Shown in pieces: positions 1-7,100 of a stretch of 9,073 nucleotides of DNA. Made by a program: the position numbers and the translations under genes. The stretch is from Oligosphaeraceae bacterium (GTDB lineage Bacteria > Verrucomicrobiota > Lentisphaeria > Oligosphaerales > Oligosphaeraceae), in the NCBI GenBank assembly GCA_012515455.1, contig JAAYYJ010000409.1:1-9073 (forward strand). Reading direction: 5' to 3'. Every line of letters starts with the position of its first letter. Position 1 is the stretch's first letter. Below the pieces are notes generated by a model. It made no database searches. It was not told where the DNA came from and saw nothing but the letters and a program-made list of their open reading frames with translations.

Positions 1-147
1 AAGAAGAATATGACCTACCAGGTGGATACATTCTTCTATGACAGCAACCGTTACGGACTGCGCTGGGAAAACGGAGCCCGAATCACCGACGACGGCGTCG
101 AGATGCTTTCCTCCCGGCATGCAAAATATACCGAACTGCCGCTGTAA
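1..147 (+). CDS. M24-family metallopeptidase (Xaa-Pro peptidase-like), C-terminal end only
   Basis: Frame 1 is open from the first base and ends with TAA at 145-147, giving the last 48 residues of a protein whose start lies before the window. The peptide reads LRWENGARITDDGVEML near its middle. This matches the closing beta-hairpin of the pita-bread fold of M24 peptidases (methionine aminopeptidase, PepP, prolidase), where the Glu of the 'R-x-E' or 'F-E-H' step is the last metal ligand and is followed by a 'VTxDGxExL' turn. The candidate ligand is the Glu encoded at 67-69. The subfamily and substrate cannot be told from this fragment; an Xaa-Pro aminopeptidase or dipeptidase is the likeliest, since the sequence before the Glu is unlike methionine aminopeptidase. 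A strong terminator follows 17 bases after the stop, so this is the last gene of its transcript. Family call moderately sure, function not. Confidence 0.6.
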   Translation, partial: KKNMTYQVDTFFYDSNRYGLRWENGARITDDGVEMLSSRHAKYTELPL

Positions 148-164
148 AACTCAGGCCTAACCCA

Positions 165-202
165 GGCGCGAAGAGCACTATTCCGCTCTTCGCGCCTTTT
201 TT
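165..202 (+). terminator. Rho-independent terminator of the M24 peptidase gene
   Basis: A perfect 12-bp inverted repeat (165-176 GGCGCGAAGAGC pairing with 185-196) encloses an 8-base loop and is followed directly by six T (197-202). It lies 17 bases after the peptidase stop codon. On the minus strand the same hairpin is not followed by a T run, so it should act mainly on plus-strand transcripts and is not an obvious terminator for lpxD coming from the other side. Confidence 0.93.
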
Positions 203-330
203 GGGAGTGCCAAGGCCACCGCCTATAAGCGGCACAAGGCAGGATCAGCGCGGCCATCCCGCACCATCTGCAAATAGTATCTCCCGGCGGATTTTTCCTG
301 CCCGGCAGGGCCTGCGTATCCCATCCGGTG

Positions 331-1398
331 CTATGCCAGGGGCGGGGGGAGGGATTTTTTCAGCTGCTCAATCTCCGCCTGCAGCTGCTTCAGAGCAGCA
401 TTCATCTTCTCCAGACGGCCAATATACAGCTGCTGACGGGCATATTCACGCCGGTCCATGGCTGGACAACCGAACACCACCGAGCCCGCAGATAAATCCT
501 TGGATACCCCGGCCTGAGCCATAATAATGCTGCCGGAGCCGATTTTCAGGTGCCCGGCCAGTCCGGCCTGGCCAGCCACTACCACGCCGTCACCCAGCTG
601 AGTGCTGCCGGCAATGCCGACCTGAGCCACGATCATGGCGTTGCGCCCGATCTCGACATTATGGCCGATCTGGACCAGGTTGTCGATCTTGCTGCCGGCT
701 TTGATCCAGGTGCGGCCGAAACGGGCCCGGTCAACGCAGGCATTCGCACCGATCTCAACCTCGTCGTCCAGCTGTACTATGCCGACTTGAGGAATCTTCT
801 CATGCCCCTGGGGACCGGATTTGTAGCCGAAGCCATCTGCACCGATGACCACCCCGGGATGCAGAATAACCCGCCTGCCCAGCAGGCAGCGCTCCCGGAT
901 GACCACATTCGGATACAGCCAGCAATGCTCGCCCAGCACACACTGCCGGCCGATGTAGACATTGGCCATAATGACCGAATGGTCGCCGATGACCGTCTCG
1001 TCATCAATGACCACCCCGGCGCCGATATGTACCCCGGAGCCAATTTGGGCACTGGCGCTGATTACCGCGCTGGGATGTATACCAGGACAAAATTCCGGTG
1101 CCGGGGGCGTAAACACCGCCACTACGCGGGAGAAAGCCTCGGACGGGTCCGGGCAGACGATCCAAGCCCGGCCTTCTGGCGGCGGGGTCTGGAAATCCGG
1201 GGGCACCAGCACCACCCCCGCCTGTGAGGGCATCACCTGCTCACGATATTTTGCATTGCCCAGGAAGGATACGTCCTGCGGTGCTGCCTCGGACAGCGCT
1301 GCGACTCCCTGCAGGGAGTGGGGGCAGTTGCCCGTCAATTGGCCGTGCACCAGGGCGGCAATCTCATCTGCGGTTTTTTCTATCAGCATCATGCTCAC
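331..1398 (-). CDS. lpxD: UDP-3-O-(3-hydroxyacyl)glucosamine N-acyltransferase LpxD
   Basis: LpxD transfers a 3-hydroxyacyl chain from acyl-ACP to the 2-amino group of UDP-3-O-acylglucosamine, the third step of lipid A synthesis (EC 2.3.1.191), in the cytoplasm as a trimer. The 355 residues are close to the usual length. Residues 1-100 form the uridine-binding domain, with SFLGNAKY giving F45, N48 and Y51, matching the F/N/Y uracil contacts known in the family. Residues 105-310 are a left-handed beta-helix of hexapeptide repeats with GADGFGY at 186-192. The catalytic His is H246 in VQIGHNV, and a second conserved His is H283 in AGH. Residues 312-348 form the C-terminal helix. The listed start is GTG (1396-1398); ATG codons at 1390-1392 and 1387-1389 are also possible, and MLIEKTADEIAALV from the latter best resembles typical family starts. 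No clear Shine-Dalgarno sequence decides. It lies 56 bases after skp, as in many diderm genomes. Confidence 0.97.
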   Translation of the reverse strand: MSMMLIEKTADEIAALVHGQLTGNCPHSLQGVAALSEAAPQDVSFLGNAKYREQVMPSQAGVVLVPPDFQTPPPEGRAWIVCPDPSEAFSRVVAVFTPPAPEFCPGIHPSAVISASAQIGSGVHIGAGVVIDDETVIGDHSVIMANVYIGRQCVLGEHCWLYPNVVIRERCLLGRRVILHPGVVIGADGFGYKSGPQGHEKIPQVGIVQLDDEVEIGANACVDRARFGRTWIKAGSKIDNLVQIGHNVEIGRNAMIVAQVGIAGSTQLGDGVVVAGQAGLAGHLKIGSGSIIMAQAGVSKDLSAGSVVFGCPAMDRREYARQQLYIGRLEKMNAALKQLQAEIEQLKKSLPPPLA

Positions 1399-1424
1399 TT
1401 TAGGCTGCGGGAATTAAGCTGGAA

Positions 1425-1446
1425 CGGCAGGCGGTGCCGCCTGCCG
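1425..1446 (-). other. GC-rich hairpin between skp and lpxD, no U-tract
   Basis: The bases CGGCAGGCGG (1425-1434) are followed after two bases by their exact reverse complement (1437-1446), giving a stem of about 9 bp with a 4-base loop. It begins 8 bases past the skp stop codon on the minus strand. No T run follows on either strand, so it is not a standard intrinsic terminator. It could be a transcript-processing or 3'-end-protecting element that sets different levels of skp and lpxD mRNA. The structure is visible; the role is inference. Confidence 0.5.
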
Positions 1447-1454
1447 GGTCCGAA

Positions 1455-2108
1455 TCAGGGCAGCTGGGCCTCGCCGGCAGCTTTGCTCCGGTCGGCATTC
1501 TTCTTCTTCAGTGCCTCGGTTTTCTCTTTGCTCTCCTGAAGCTCTTTTTCGTGTCCGCGGTTGATCAGCAATACCACATCCTCGGTAATTTCCTGATCTT
1601 TGGGATATACCATCAAAAACGGCACCCGGTTCAAGGAACGGCCGGATACTTCATAAACATGAGTGTAGCCCTTGTCCTGGGCAAATTTTTCGACCTGATC
1701 CGTCAAGTCTTTAATCAGTCCCTCTTCGGTGACGCCGCGGGTGCTCTGCAGCTTCTGATATCCTTCCTGCCGAAACTTCATGAGCTCCTCCCGCTTGGCC
1801 TGCAGGCGCTCCATCATCATACCGACCTTGCGCTTGCTCTCCTCGCGCGCGGACTGGCTCAGCAGTTCGTTCTTGCTGTCGGCATCGGCCTTCTGCGCCT
1901 CCTTGAGGGAATTCTGAAACTCCTCCTGCATCAGCTGCAACCGGTCTTCGAAATCCTGTTTTTGCAGCTCGAACTGGTAGTTTTCCTGCAGGGTCTTGTA
2001 GTATCCCTCAAAGACCTTCTCCATATTCAGATAGGCGACCTTGTCCGCTGCCAAGGCTGACAAGGTGCAGGCAAGGGCAATCAGAACCACAAGACATTGA
2101 TGCTTCAT
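1455..2108 (-). CDS. skp: Skp/OmpH-family periplasmic chaperone
   Basis: Skp (OmpH) holds unfolded outer-membrane proteins in the periplasm on their way to the BAM complex. The product has 217 residues. Residues 1 to about 20 are a Sec signal peptide (M-K-H, a hydrophobic run, then SALA before ADK). The mature start, KVAYLNMEKVFEGYYKT, is the family's hallmark first strand and helix. Residues about 40-150 are a long charged coiled coil with many E, K, Q and R, and KGYTHVYEVSG plus ITEDVVLLIN form the closing strands and helix of the body domain. After that a highly charged tail of about 33 residues, rich in E and K, extends beyond the usual family end. The reading frame stays open upstream to 2186, but the ATG at 2106-2108 is chosen because it has a signal peptide and an AGGAG 8 bases upstream. 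lpxD follows 56 bases downstream; bamA is not in the window. Confidence 0.9.
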   Translation of the reverse strand: MKHQCLVVLIALACTLSALAADKVAYLNMEKVFEGYYKTLQENYQFELQKQDFEDRLQLMQEEFQNSLKEAQKADADSKNELLSQSAREESKRKVGMMMERLQAKREELMKFRQEGYQKLQSTRGVTEEGLIKDLTDQVEKFAQDKGYTHVYEVSGRSLNRVPFLMVYPKDQEITEDVVLLINRGHEKELQESKEKTEALKKKNADRSKAAGEAQLP

Positions 2109-2116
2109 GCAATTCA

Positions 2117-2121
2117 CTCCT
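2117..2121 (-). promoter_or_regulatory. Shine-Dalgarno site deciding the skp start
   Basis: AGGAG on the minus strand lies 8 bases before the ATG at 2106-2108. The frame is open further upstream, but this site and the signal peptide beginning at that ATG fix the start. Confidence 0.75.
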
Positions 2122-2172
2122 AGAGGTATTTTCGCGTTGCGATGATGGTGCCGGCGGGAGGCTGGCACTGGC

Positions 2173-2195
2173 CCCCCCGACGGCATTCCGGGGGG
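2173..2195 (-). other. GC hairpin just after the lipoprotein gene, no U-tract
   Basis: Six C-G pairs (C 2173-2178 with G 2190-2195) plus the G2179-C2189 pair make a 7-bp, all-GC stem with a 9-base loop. On the minus strand it starts 4 bases after the lipoprotein stop codon and ends about 65 bases before the skp start. No T run follows, so it is a poor intrinsic terminator. It may slow polymerase or protect the 3' end of the upstream message. Structure seen, role inferred. Confidence 0.45.
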
Positions 2196-2199
2196 CAGG

Positions 2200-3078
2200 T
2201 TACTTCAATTCAAAAGCGCGGGTCAGAGTTTTAGCACTCTGCCCAGGAAAAACGGTGAGGGTATATTGCCCGGCCTGGAGCTGCAATTCGCTCAAATCCA
2301 GGAGCAGGGAGAAATCCCCGCGTCTGACCGGCAGGGTCTCGAGACGTAAAATCCGCTCCCCCTGGCTGATTTGCAGCGGCACCCCCCGGGGCTGATCCGA
2401 GCCTGCACCGGTGACCTTCAGGCTCAGCGGCAGCTGCAGCCCGTTGCCGCGTTGCGGCACGCCGACGAACAGGTCGGTAATCTCACAATCCGGACTGCGG
2501 CTGAGACGGAATTCGCTCAGCTTGAAATCCAGGACATCGAGATGCTTGTATTTAGATTCTTCAATCGACACCCGCAACCCAGTGACCCTCCCCGGAGCGG
2601 GCAGTTTTTCGCAGGGGATGCTGATCTGCATCCATTCGCCATGCCGGGCGCTGATGCTTTGGCTGAAGGACTTACTGCCGCAGAACACCGTAAAGCTCAA
2701 GGGTATCTTCTCCATATCCGGGCGGCTGACCTGAGTATGGAGGGCAAAAGTGAAAGTGTCGTAGGCGAACCACTCGGACTCGCCGTCAAGGGTAGTGAAG
2801 TAAATGCGCGGCCAGCCAACCGGGTGCTTGGCTTCGCCGCCCTGGTGGTCCACCGGAATGTGCAAATGCAATACCGGCTGCTGCTCCCCGCTTACCGGCG
2901 CGCTGTCAACCGTGCATTCCGCTGTCGACCAGCGGGCCGGATCAGCCAGCCGATTCAGCAGCAGCACCTGGCTGCCGGGCAGGCCGCCGGCGGTTTCTCC
3001 AGCTGGGTTGGTCACAGTCTGGCAGCCGGACAGGCAGCAGTAAAGCGCAACCGCCAGAAGAATGCTTACCAAGTGCAT
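2200..3078 (-). CDS. Outer-membrane-type lipoprotein with carbohydrate-binding-like beta-sandwich
   Basis: I do not recognise a named family. The 292-residue product starts with a lipoprotein signal peptide: MHLVSILLAVALYCCLSGCQ, with lipobox LSGC and lipidated C19; residue +2 is Gln, not Asp, which by the E. coli rule suggests the outer membrane. Residues about 32-190 look like a beta-sandwich of the galactose-binding or carbohydrate-binding type, with alternating strands, PRIYFTTLDGESEWFAYDTFTFAL, then GEWMQISIPCEKL and a closing LDFKLSEFRLSR strand. Residues about 195-292 resemble an Ig-like domain ending in a 'LQAGQYTLTVFP' strand pair. The ATG at 3076-3078 is chosen over an in-frame start at 3123 because the lipoprotein signal begins there and GAGG lies 7 bases upstream. 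Its sandwich resembles that of the upstream neighbour (3235-4110), so the two may bind parts of one glycan. Role inferred only. Confidence 0.8.
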   Translation of the reverse strand: MHLVSILLAVALYCCLSGCQTVTNPAGETAGGLPGSQVLLLNRLADPARWSTAECTVDSAPVSGEQQPVLHLHIPVDHQGGEAKHPVGWPRIYFTTLDGESEWFAYDTFTFALHTQVSRPDMEKIPLSFTVFCGSKSFSQSISARHGEWMQISIPCEKLPAPGRVTGLRVSIEESKYKHLDVLDFKLSEFRLSRSPDCEITDLFVGVPQRGNGLQLPLSLKVTGAGSDQPRGVPLQISQGERILRLETLPVRRGDFSLLLDLSELQLQAGQYTLTVFPGQSAKTLTRAFELK

Positions 3079-3085
3079 AGTATCG

Positions 3086-3089
3086 CCTC
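3086..3089 (-). promoter_or_regulatory. Shine-Dalgarno site deciding the lipoprotein start
   Basis: GAGG on the minus strand lies 7 bases before the ATG at 3076-3078. It supports that start over the longer in-frame start at 3123, which would put 15 polar residues before the lipoprotein signal peptide. Confidence 0.65.
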
Positions 3090-3234
3090 GCTTGTTTGAC
3101 TCTATCCCCAGGAAAGACACCAAGTGCGCCGGATTGCATACAGTCAGGTTATAAACTTACACCGGAATGGCGACTTTGCAAGCCCGGGTCTTGGTCAGGG
3201 TGGTGTTTTTCGGATGCGCTGCTGCCCTTGCCAT

Positions 3235-4110
3235 TCAATCGGCAGAGCAATCTCGGGCCAACACTTGATAATAGTAGCCATCCCGGAGCAGATACTGGTC
3301 AAAATAACTCAGTGCGCTGGTGCGCTTGATCAGTGTGGCCGCTTGGAGAGGGAAGTCCGGTACCGTGCCGCGATAGATTTCATAGGAGACTATCGGCAGC
3401 GGATGCCGCCCGGGCGGCTGCCAGCTGAGGTGGTTCCCGGACGGCTCCGAGCGTACCGACAGCTGTTCGACCGGCACCACGGCATGGGGATTCAACCCCC
3501 GCCAGACCGCAACCTCATCGAGATAAAAATTGCGCTCGCGGGGCCAGTTGTCGTTGTAGAAGGTAAAATAGCGGAAGATATTCCCATCGGGCAGGAAATG
3601 CGCACCGTTGACCGCGAATTTCAGATAATTCCATTGCCCGGGAATGACTCGCACCGGCAGATAACGGTTGACCTTATTTTCATAATTCCAGGTATTGAAG
3701 GTAAACGAGGCCGGGCCATCTGCAGGCACAAAAACCTGAAAGGACACAAACATACCAGGTTGCGAGGGGATGTCACCGAGGTTTTCCAACTGCATGGCTA
3801 CATGCAATTCCGGGCTGGGGCGGAAGCTCAGGGAGCGGCCGCTGCCGTTGAATGCCGCACCCTCAGTTATCCATTGCAGGGGCAGGCGCAGGCGTTCACC
3901 GGCAACCGAACGGGTGCGGGCCAGAAAAAATGGGCTGGGCGGCGGTCCCTGGCTCCCGGCATACAGCGGACAGCTGACCGCATCCGGGAAACTCAGCGCC
4001 GGGTCGTCAAAATTGCAATAGTGATAGACCTGGAATTCACTGCCCCGCAATACCAGTCCAGTCAGCAGGACCAGCACCGCCGGCAGCAGCCGGCTGGCTT
4101 GATTAAACAT
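3235..4110 (-). CDS. Secreted beta-sandwich protein with C-terminal fibronectin type III domain
   Basis: No named family is recognised. The 291-residue product has a signal peptide (residues 1 to about 23, hydrophobic LLPAVLVLLTGLVL, no lipobox cysteine). Residues about 25-204 look like a jelly-roll, carbohydrate-binding-like module: 'YHYCNFDDPALSFPD' at the start, 'MFVSFQVFVPADG' in the middle and 'RNFYLDEVAVWRG' as the last strand, typical of glycan-binding sandwiches. Residues about 212-291 form a fibronectin type III domain: LSVRSEPSGNHLSWQPP, then VSYEIYRG, then YYYQVLARD. FnIII domains usually continue with a last strand after this point, but the gene stops four residues later (see findings for a possible frameshift). 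The start is supported by AGGAGG 9 bases upstream. It follows the GH42-like gene by 31 bases and is almost surely co-transcribed with it. Its likely job is to bind polysaccharide alongside the large enzyme-like protein; this is inference. Confidence 0.8.
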   Translation of the reverse strand: MFNQASRLLPAVLVLLTGLVLRGSEFQVYHYCNFDDPALSFPDAVSCPLYAGSQGPPPSPFFLARTRSVAGERLRLPLQWITEGAAFNGSGRSLSFRPSPELHVAMQLENLGDIPSQPGMFVSFQVFVPADGPASFTFNTWNYENKVNRYLPVRVIPGQWNYLKFAVNGAHFLPDGNIFRYFTFYNDNWPRERNFYLDEVAVWRGLNPHAVVPVEQLSVRSEPSGNHLSWQPPGRHPLPIVSYEIYRGTVPDFPLQAATLIKRTSALSYFDQYLLRDGYYYQVLARDCSAD

Positions 4111-4119
4111 TGCTCGTAT

Positions 4120-4125
4120 CCTCCT
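4120..4125 (-). promoter_or_regulatory. Strong Shine-Dalgarno site of the beta-sandwich/FnIII gene
   Basis: AGGAGG on the minus strand is 9 bases before the ATG at 4108-4110. It lies inside the 31-base gap after the GH42-like stop codon, consistent with translation from a shared transcript. Confidence 0.75.
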
Positions 4126-4141
4126 GCACCAGCCAGCCGCA

Positions 4142-7100
4142 TCACCACTCGACAGTCACATCCTGGCGAACACCGCTAAGCACATCCACTACCGCGATAT
4201 TCCAGTTGCCGCGCTCATTCAAGGCAGGATGGAAGACATGCTCCGCCCGCCCCGCCGGCGCCTCCAGAACCTTGCTGTAGTGACGCAACACCGGACCACC
4301 CGGGCGGCTGACCGCAAAGCGCAGCACATGCCGCAACGCCGCTCCTGGTTCCGGCTGCACAGCGGCCTGCAAGGCTATGCCGTCATCCGTGCGCCGGGCC
4401 GTGACCTCAAGCCCTGAGACCCGGTAGGGCAGACGGCAGAATACCGCGGGGCGGGAGGGCGGCAGAGCCACTTTGAGGTCCTGAAGCTCCTGCCCGGACA
4501 GGCAGTCGTAGAAATACTCACCGGAGTTGCGGGTCAGGGCGACTTCCGCCGCGCTGCGGCTCAACAGCGCCACGATTTTGCCGCCGGCCGGGCAGAGCTC
4601 AAAGAAATGCAAGTCTGCTTCGCCGGCCGTGACCGCCGCCGCCGGCTGCGGCGGGATGGCTCCGCTGGCCAACAATCTCTGGTGCAATCTCTGGCGCAGC
4701 TGCTCCATCTCCTGGTTTGAGCCGGTCGCGAGCAGCGGCTCCGCCAGCAGAATTGCCTGTGGGAGAGCTGGCAGTGCCGGCTCGGGCAGCTTGACCAGGC
4801 GTTCGTTGTAGCGACCGGGCTGCGCATCGGCGCAGAGCAGCCCGCCTTGTTCCACGAACCCTGTGAGGGCCTGAACTTCCGCGGCCGACAAAGCCCCGGA
4901 GAGCGGCAGCACTACTGCCCGGTAGCCACCCTGCAACAAGCCGCCTCCCTCAATCTCACGGCTGGAGAGGAATTTAATGGAGCAGCCCAAGCCCTTCAGC
5001 AGCTCCAGCCAGGTGCCGCGTACCGCGGGGAAGATTTTTTGCCGGTTGTCGATCCAGGCAGCGATGGCACTGGTCTGGGAGTAATGCACCGCCACGCTGG
5101 GTTTTTCCCGTTCACTGTTGTAAATCAGCGTCCCGATACCCTCGCGCAAGGCTTTGGTCGCATCCCTGATGGCCAGGCCGTCAGGCGTCAGAGTGAGGTC
5201 GGGATTCAGTAGCACGGTCTCGTTGTAAAGCGCGACCCCGTAATGGCCGTTGTAGACGTTGTCCCAAATCTGCTTCCACATCGTGTCCGCAGAGCTGCCG
5301 TAACCCACCCAGCCCATGGTCGGAATTTTTTTGAACGAGCGGTAGATTTCCGGCAGGCCGTCGCGGGTATAAGCCGACATCGAGTCGAAGATCGGCATCA
5401 GCTGCGTCCAGTCATAAGCATTGTAGGGATTGGGGTCCTGGGTGCCGGAGATGGTGATCAGGGCCCCGGGGTCGCATTCCCGGATGGTGTCGGCGACCAT
5501 GCGCAGATAACCACTGAAGACGGTGGTGTTGTAGAGCTTGTGCATGGCCCAGCCGGTATAGACGCCGCGCTCGCGGGCCTCCAGCAGGGTCTCCGGCTGC
5601 ACCGCAGACCAATCCGGGAATTCGCGCTGCCATTCCTGGTTGAGTTGCTGCAGGCTCTGGTACTGTGGTTGCAGCCAGTCGCGGAAGCGCTGCAAAGACT
5701 CAGGTGAGAAATCGAAATCGACCGGGGTGTTGAAATAGGTGTACGACATTTCGTCGCCCAGGTCATACATAAAGGGATGGTGCTGCTGCAGCTCTGGCAA
5801 CCACTGCCGCAGGGCCTCCTTCTGCCGGGCCAGATAATCAGGGCAGTCCAGCTGCGGGTCGCGGTGCAGATGCACCTTGTCGCGGGTGTCGTTGTATTTC
5901 TGCTGGATAGCTTTGATTTCGGCCTGCCGGCCGGCGCGGTAGTCAAAACTGGGGTAACGCCGGCCGTTCTGGTCGTTGCCGCGGACGCGGGCCAAAGATT
6001 CCATGACCAGCTGCGAGCCTTCCCCGTAGCGGTTGTCCAGCAGCCAGCGCTGCGGTTCCGGCCCCCAGCCCACCGGCGTGCCATGGAACAGCCCCAGGGT
6101 GACGCCCATCTCATTCAGGGCCGCCCGCCGCAGCGGGAAATGGAAGAACGGCATCTGCCGGTCGATGCGGTAGCTCCAGCTGAGCATCAGGTGGAATTGG
6201 TCCCAGCTGCGCTGCTGATCGACTTTGCGCACCAGGTCCAGGCCGGAAATCCGGCGGTCACACAGCCGGCCCTGCTGGTCGCGCACTTCTACCGTGATGC
6301 GGGCGTATTGGACATAGAGATGGCGCAGGGGCAATTCCAGATTCTGCTTGCCGTCCGCCGCAGTGGCGCCCTCCTGACGCACGCATTCCCGCCCGAGCTG
6401 GTCCGTGATGGTCACCGTGATCTGAGCCGGCTGCGAGGTCTGCAGACTGAGGGGCAGCACGCTGTCTTCCAGATATGGCTGCGCCGGAAAATCACAGGCG
6501 ATTATCTTCAGAGGGTTGTCATTCTGCCAGGCCAGGCCGCCGAAATCACTGTCGTAGCCCTGCTGACGCAGGCGGACTTCCAACCAGGTCCGGCCCTGCA
6601 GAGCAGGATAATCCAGGGGCAGGCGCTGCCGGCTGCGGCCGGCCGGAAGGGTGAGGCTGATTTTTTGGGTTTCCAGGGCCAGGCCGCTCTGGTGGGTGGC
6701 AGAGAGTTCAATCTCCAGCTCGCCAGCATTGCTGAGCTGGTTGTTGAGGCTGAGCACCAGCGCACCGTCTTCGACCTGCAGTTCCTCGAGCAGGGTGGTC
6801 TCCCGGCGACAGGCCCAGAGCACGCTTTTGATCAAGCTGCCATAGATGTAGTTCTGGAATGGGAAAGGCACCTCTTCGGGCATAAAGGGGGCCAAGCCGC
6901 AACTGTTGAAATTGTCGGGCCGGCCGGTCAGCCAGGCGAACAATGCGGTGCGGCCCTGGCCGTACTCCCCCTGGCAGTACCAGGGCTGCCCGTCGGCAGT
7001 GACCAGGGCCTGGCTGGATTGATACGGGAAGCGCAGCATGGCGGGCATGTCCGCCAGCGGTAGCGCGCGGTATGCTGCTGCCGTCGGCGCGACCACGAAA

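Noticed and set aside
203..330. Possible small gene or lpxD terminator in the gap after lpxD
   Set aside because: The CCTGCCCGGCAGG palindrome near 298-310 has too short a loop and, on the minus strand, is followed by A rather than T. No open frame here has a ribosome binding site apart from overlap with lpxD.
3148..3177. Minus-strand TATAAC at 3148-3153 as a -10 box for the lipoprotein gene
   Set aside because: It matches -10 well, but 16 to 18 bases upstream there is only AGTCGC, AAGTCG or AAAGTC, and the nearest TTGCAA is 22 bases away. Too weak to annotate.
3124..4179. 351-residue plus-strand open frame opposite the beta-sandwich/FnIII gene
   Set aside because: The minus-strand frame has a signal peptide, a ribosome binding site and an FnIII pattern, while this one has none and would overlap both neighbours.
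5777..7063. 428-residue open frame on the plus strand opposite the GH42-like gene
   Set aside because: It is antisense to a well-supported coding region in GC-rich DNA, where long opposite-strand frames are common. The product shows no domain, signal or ordered motif.
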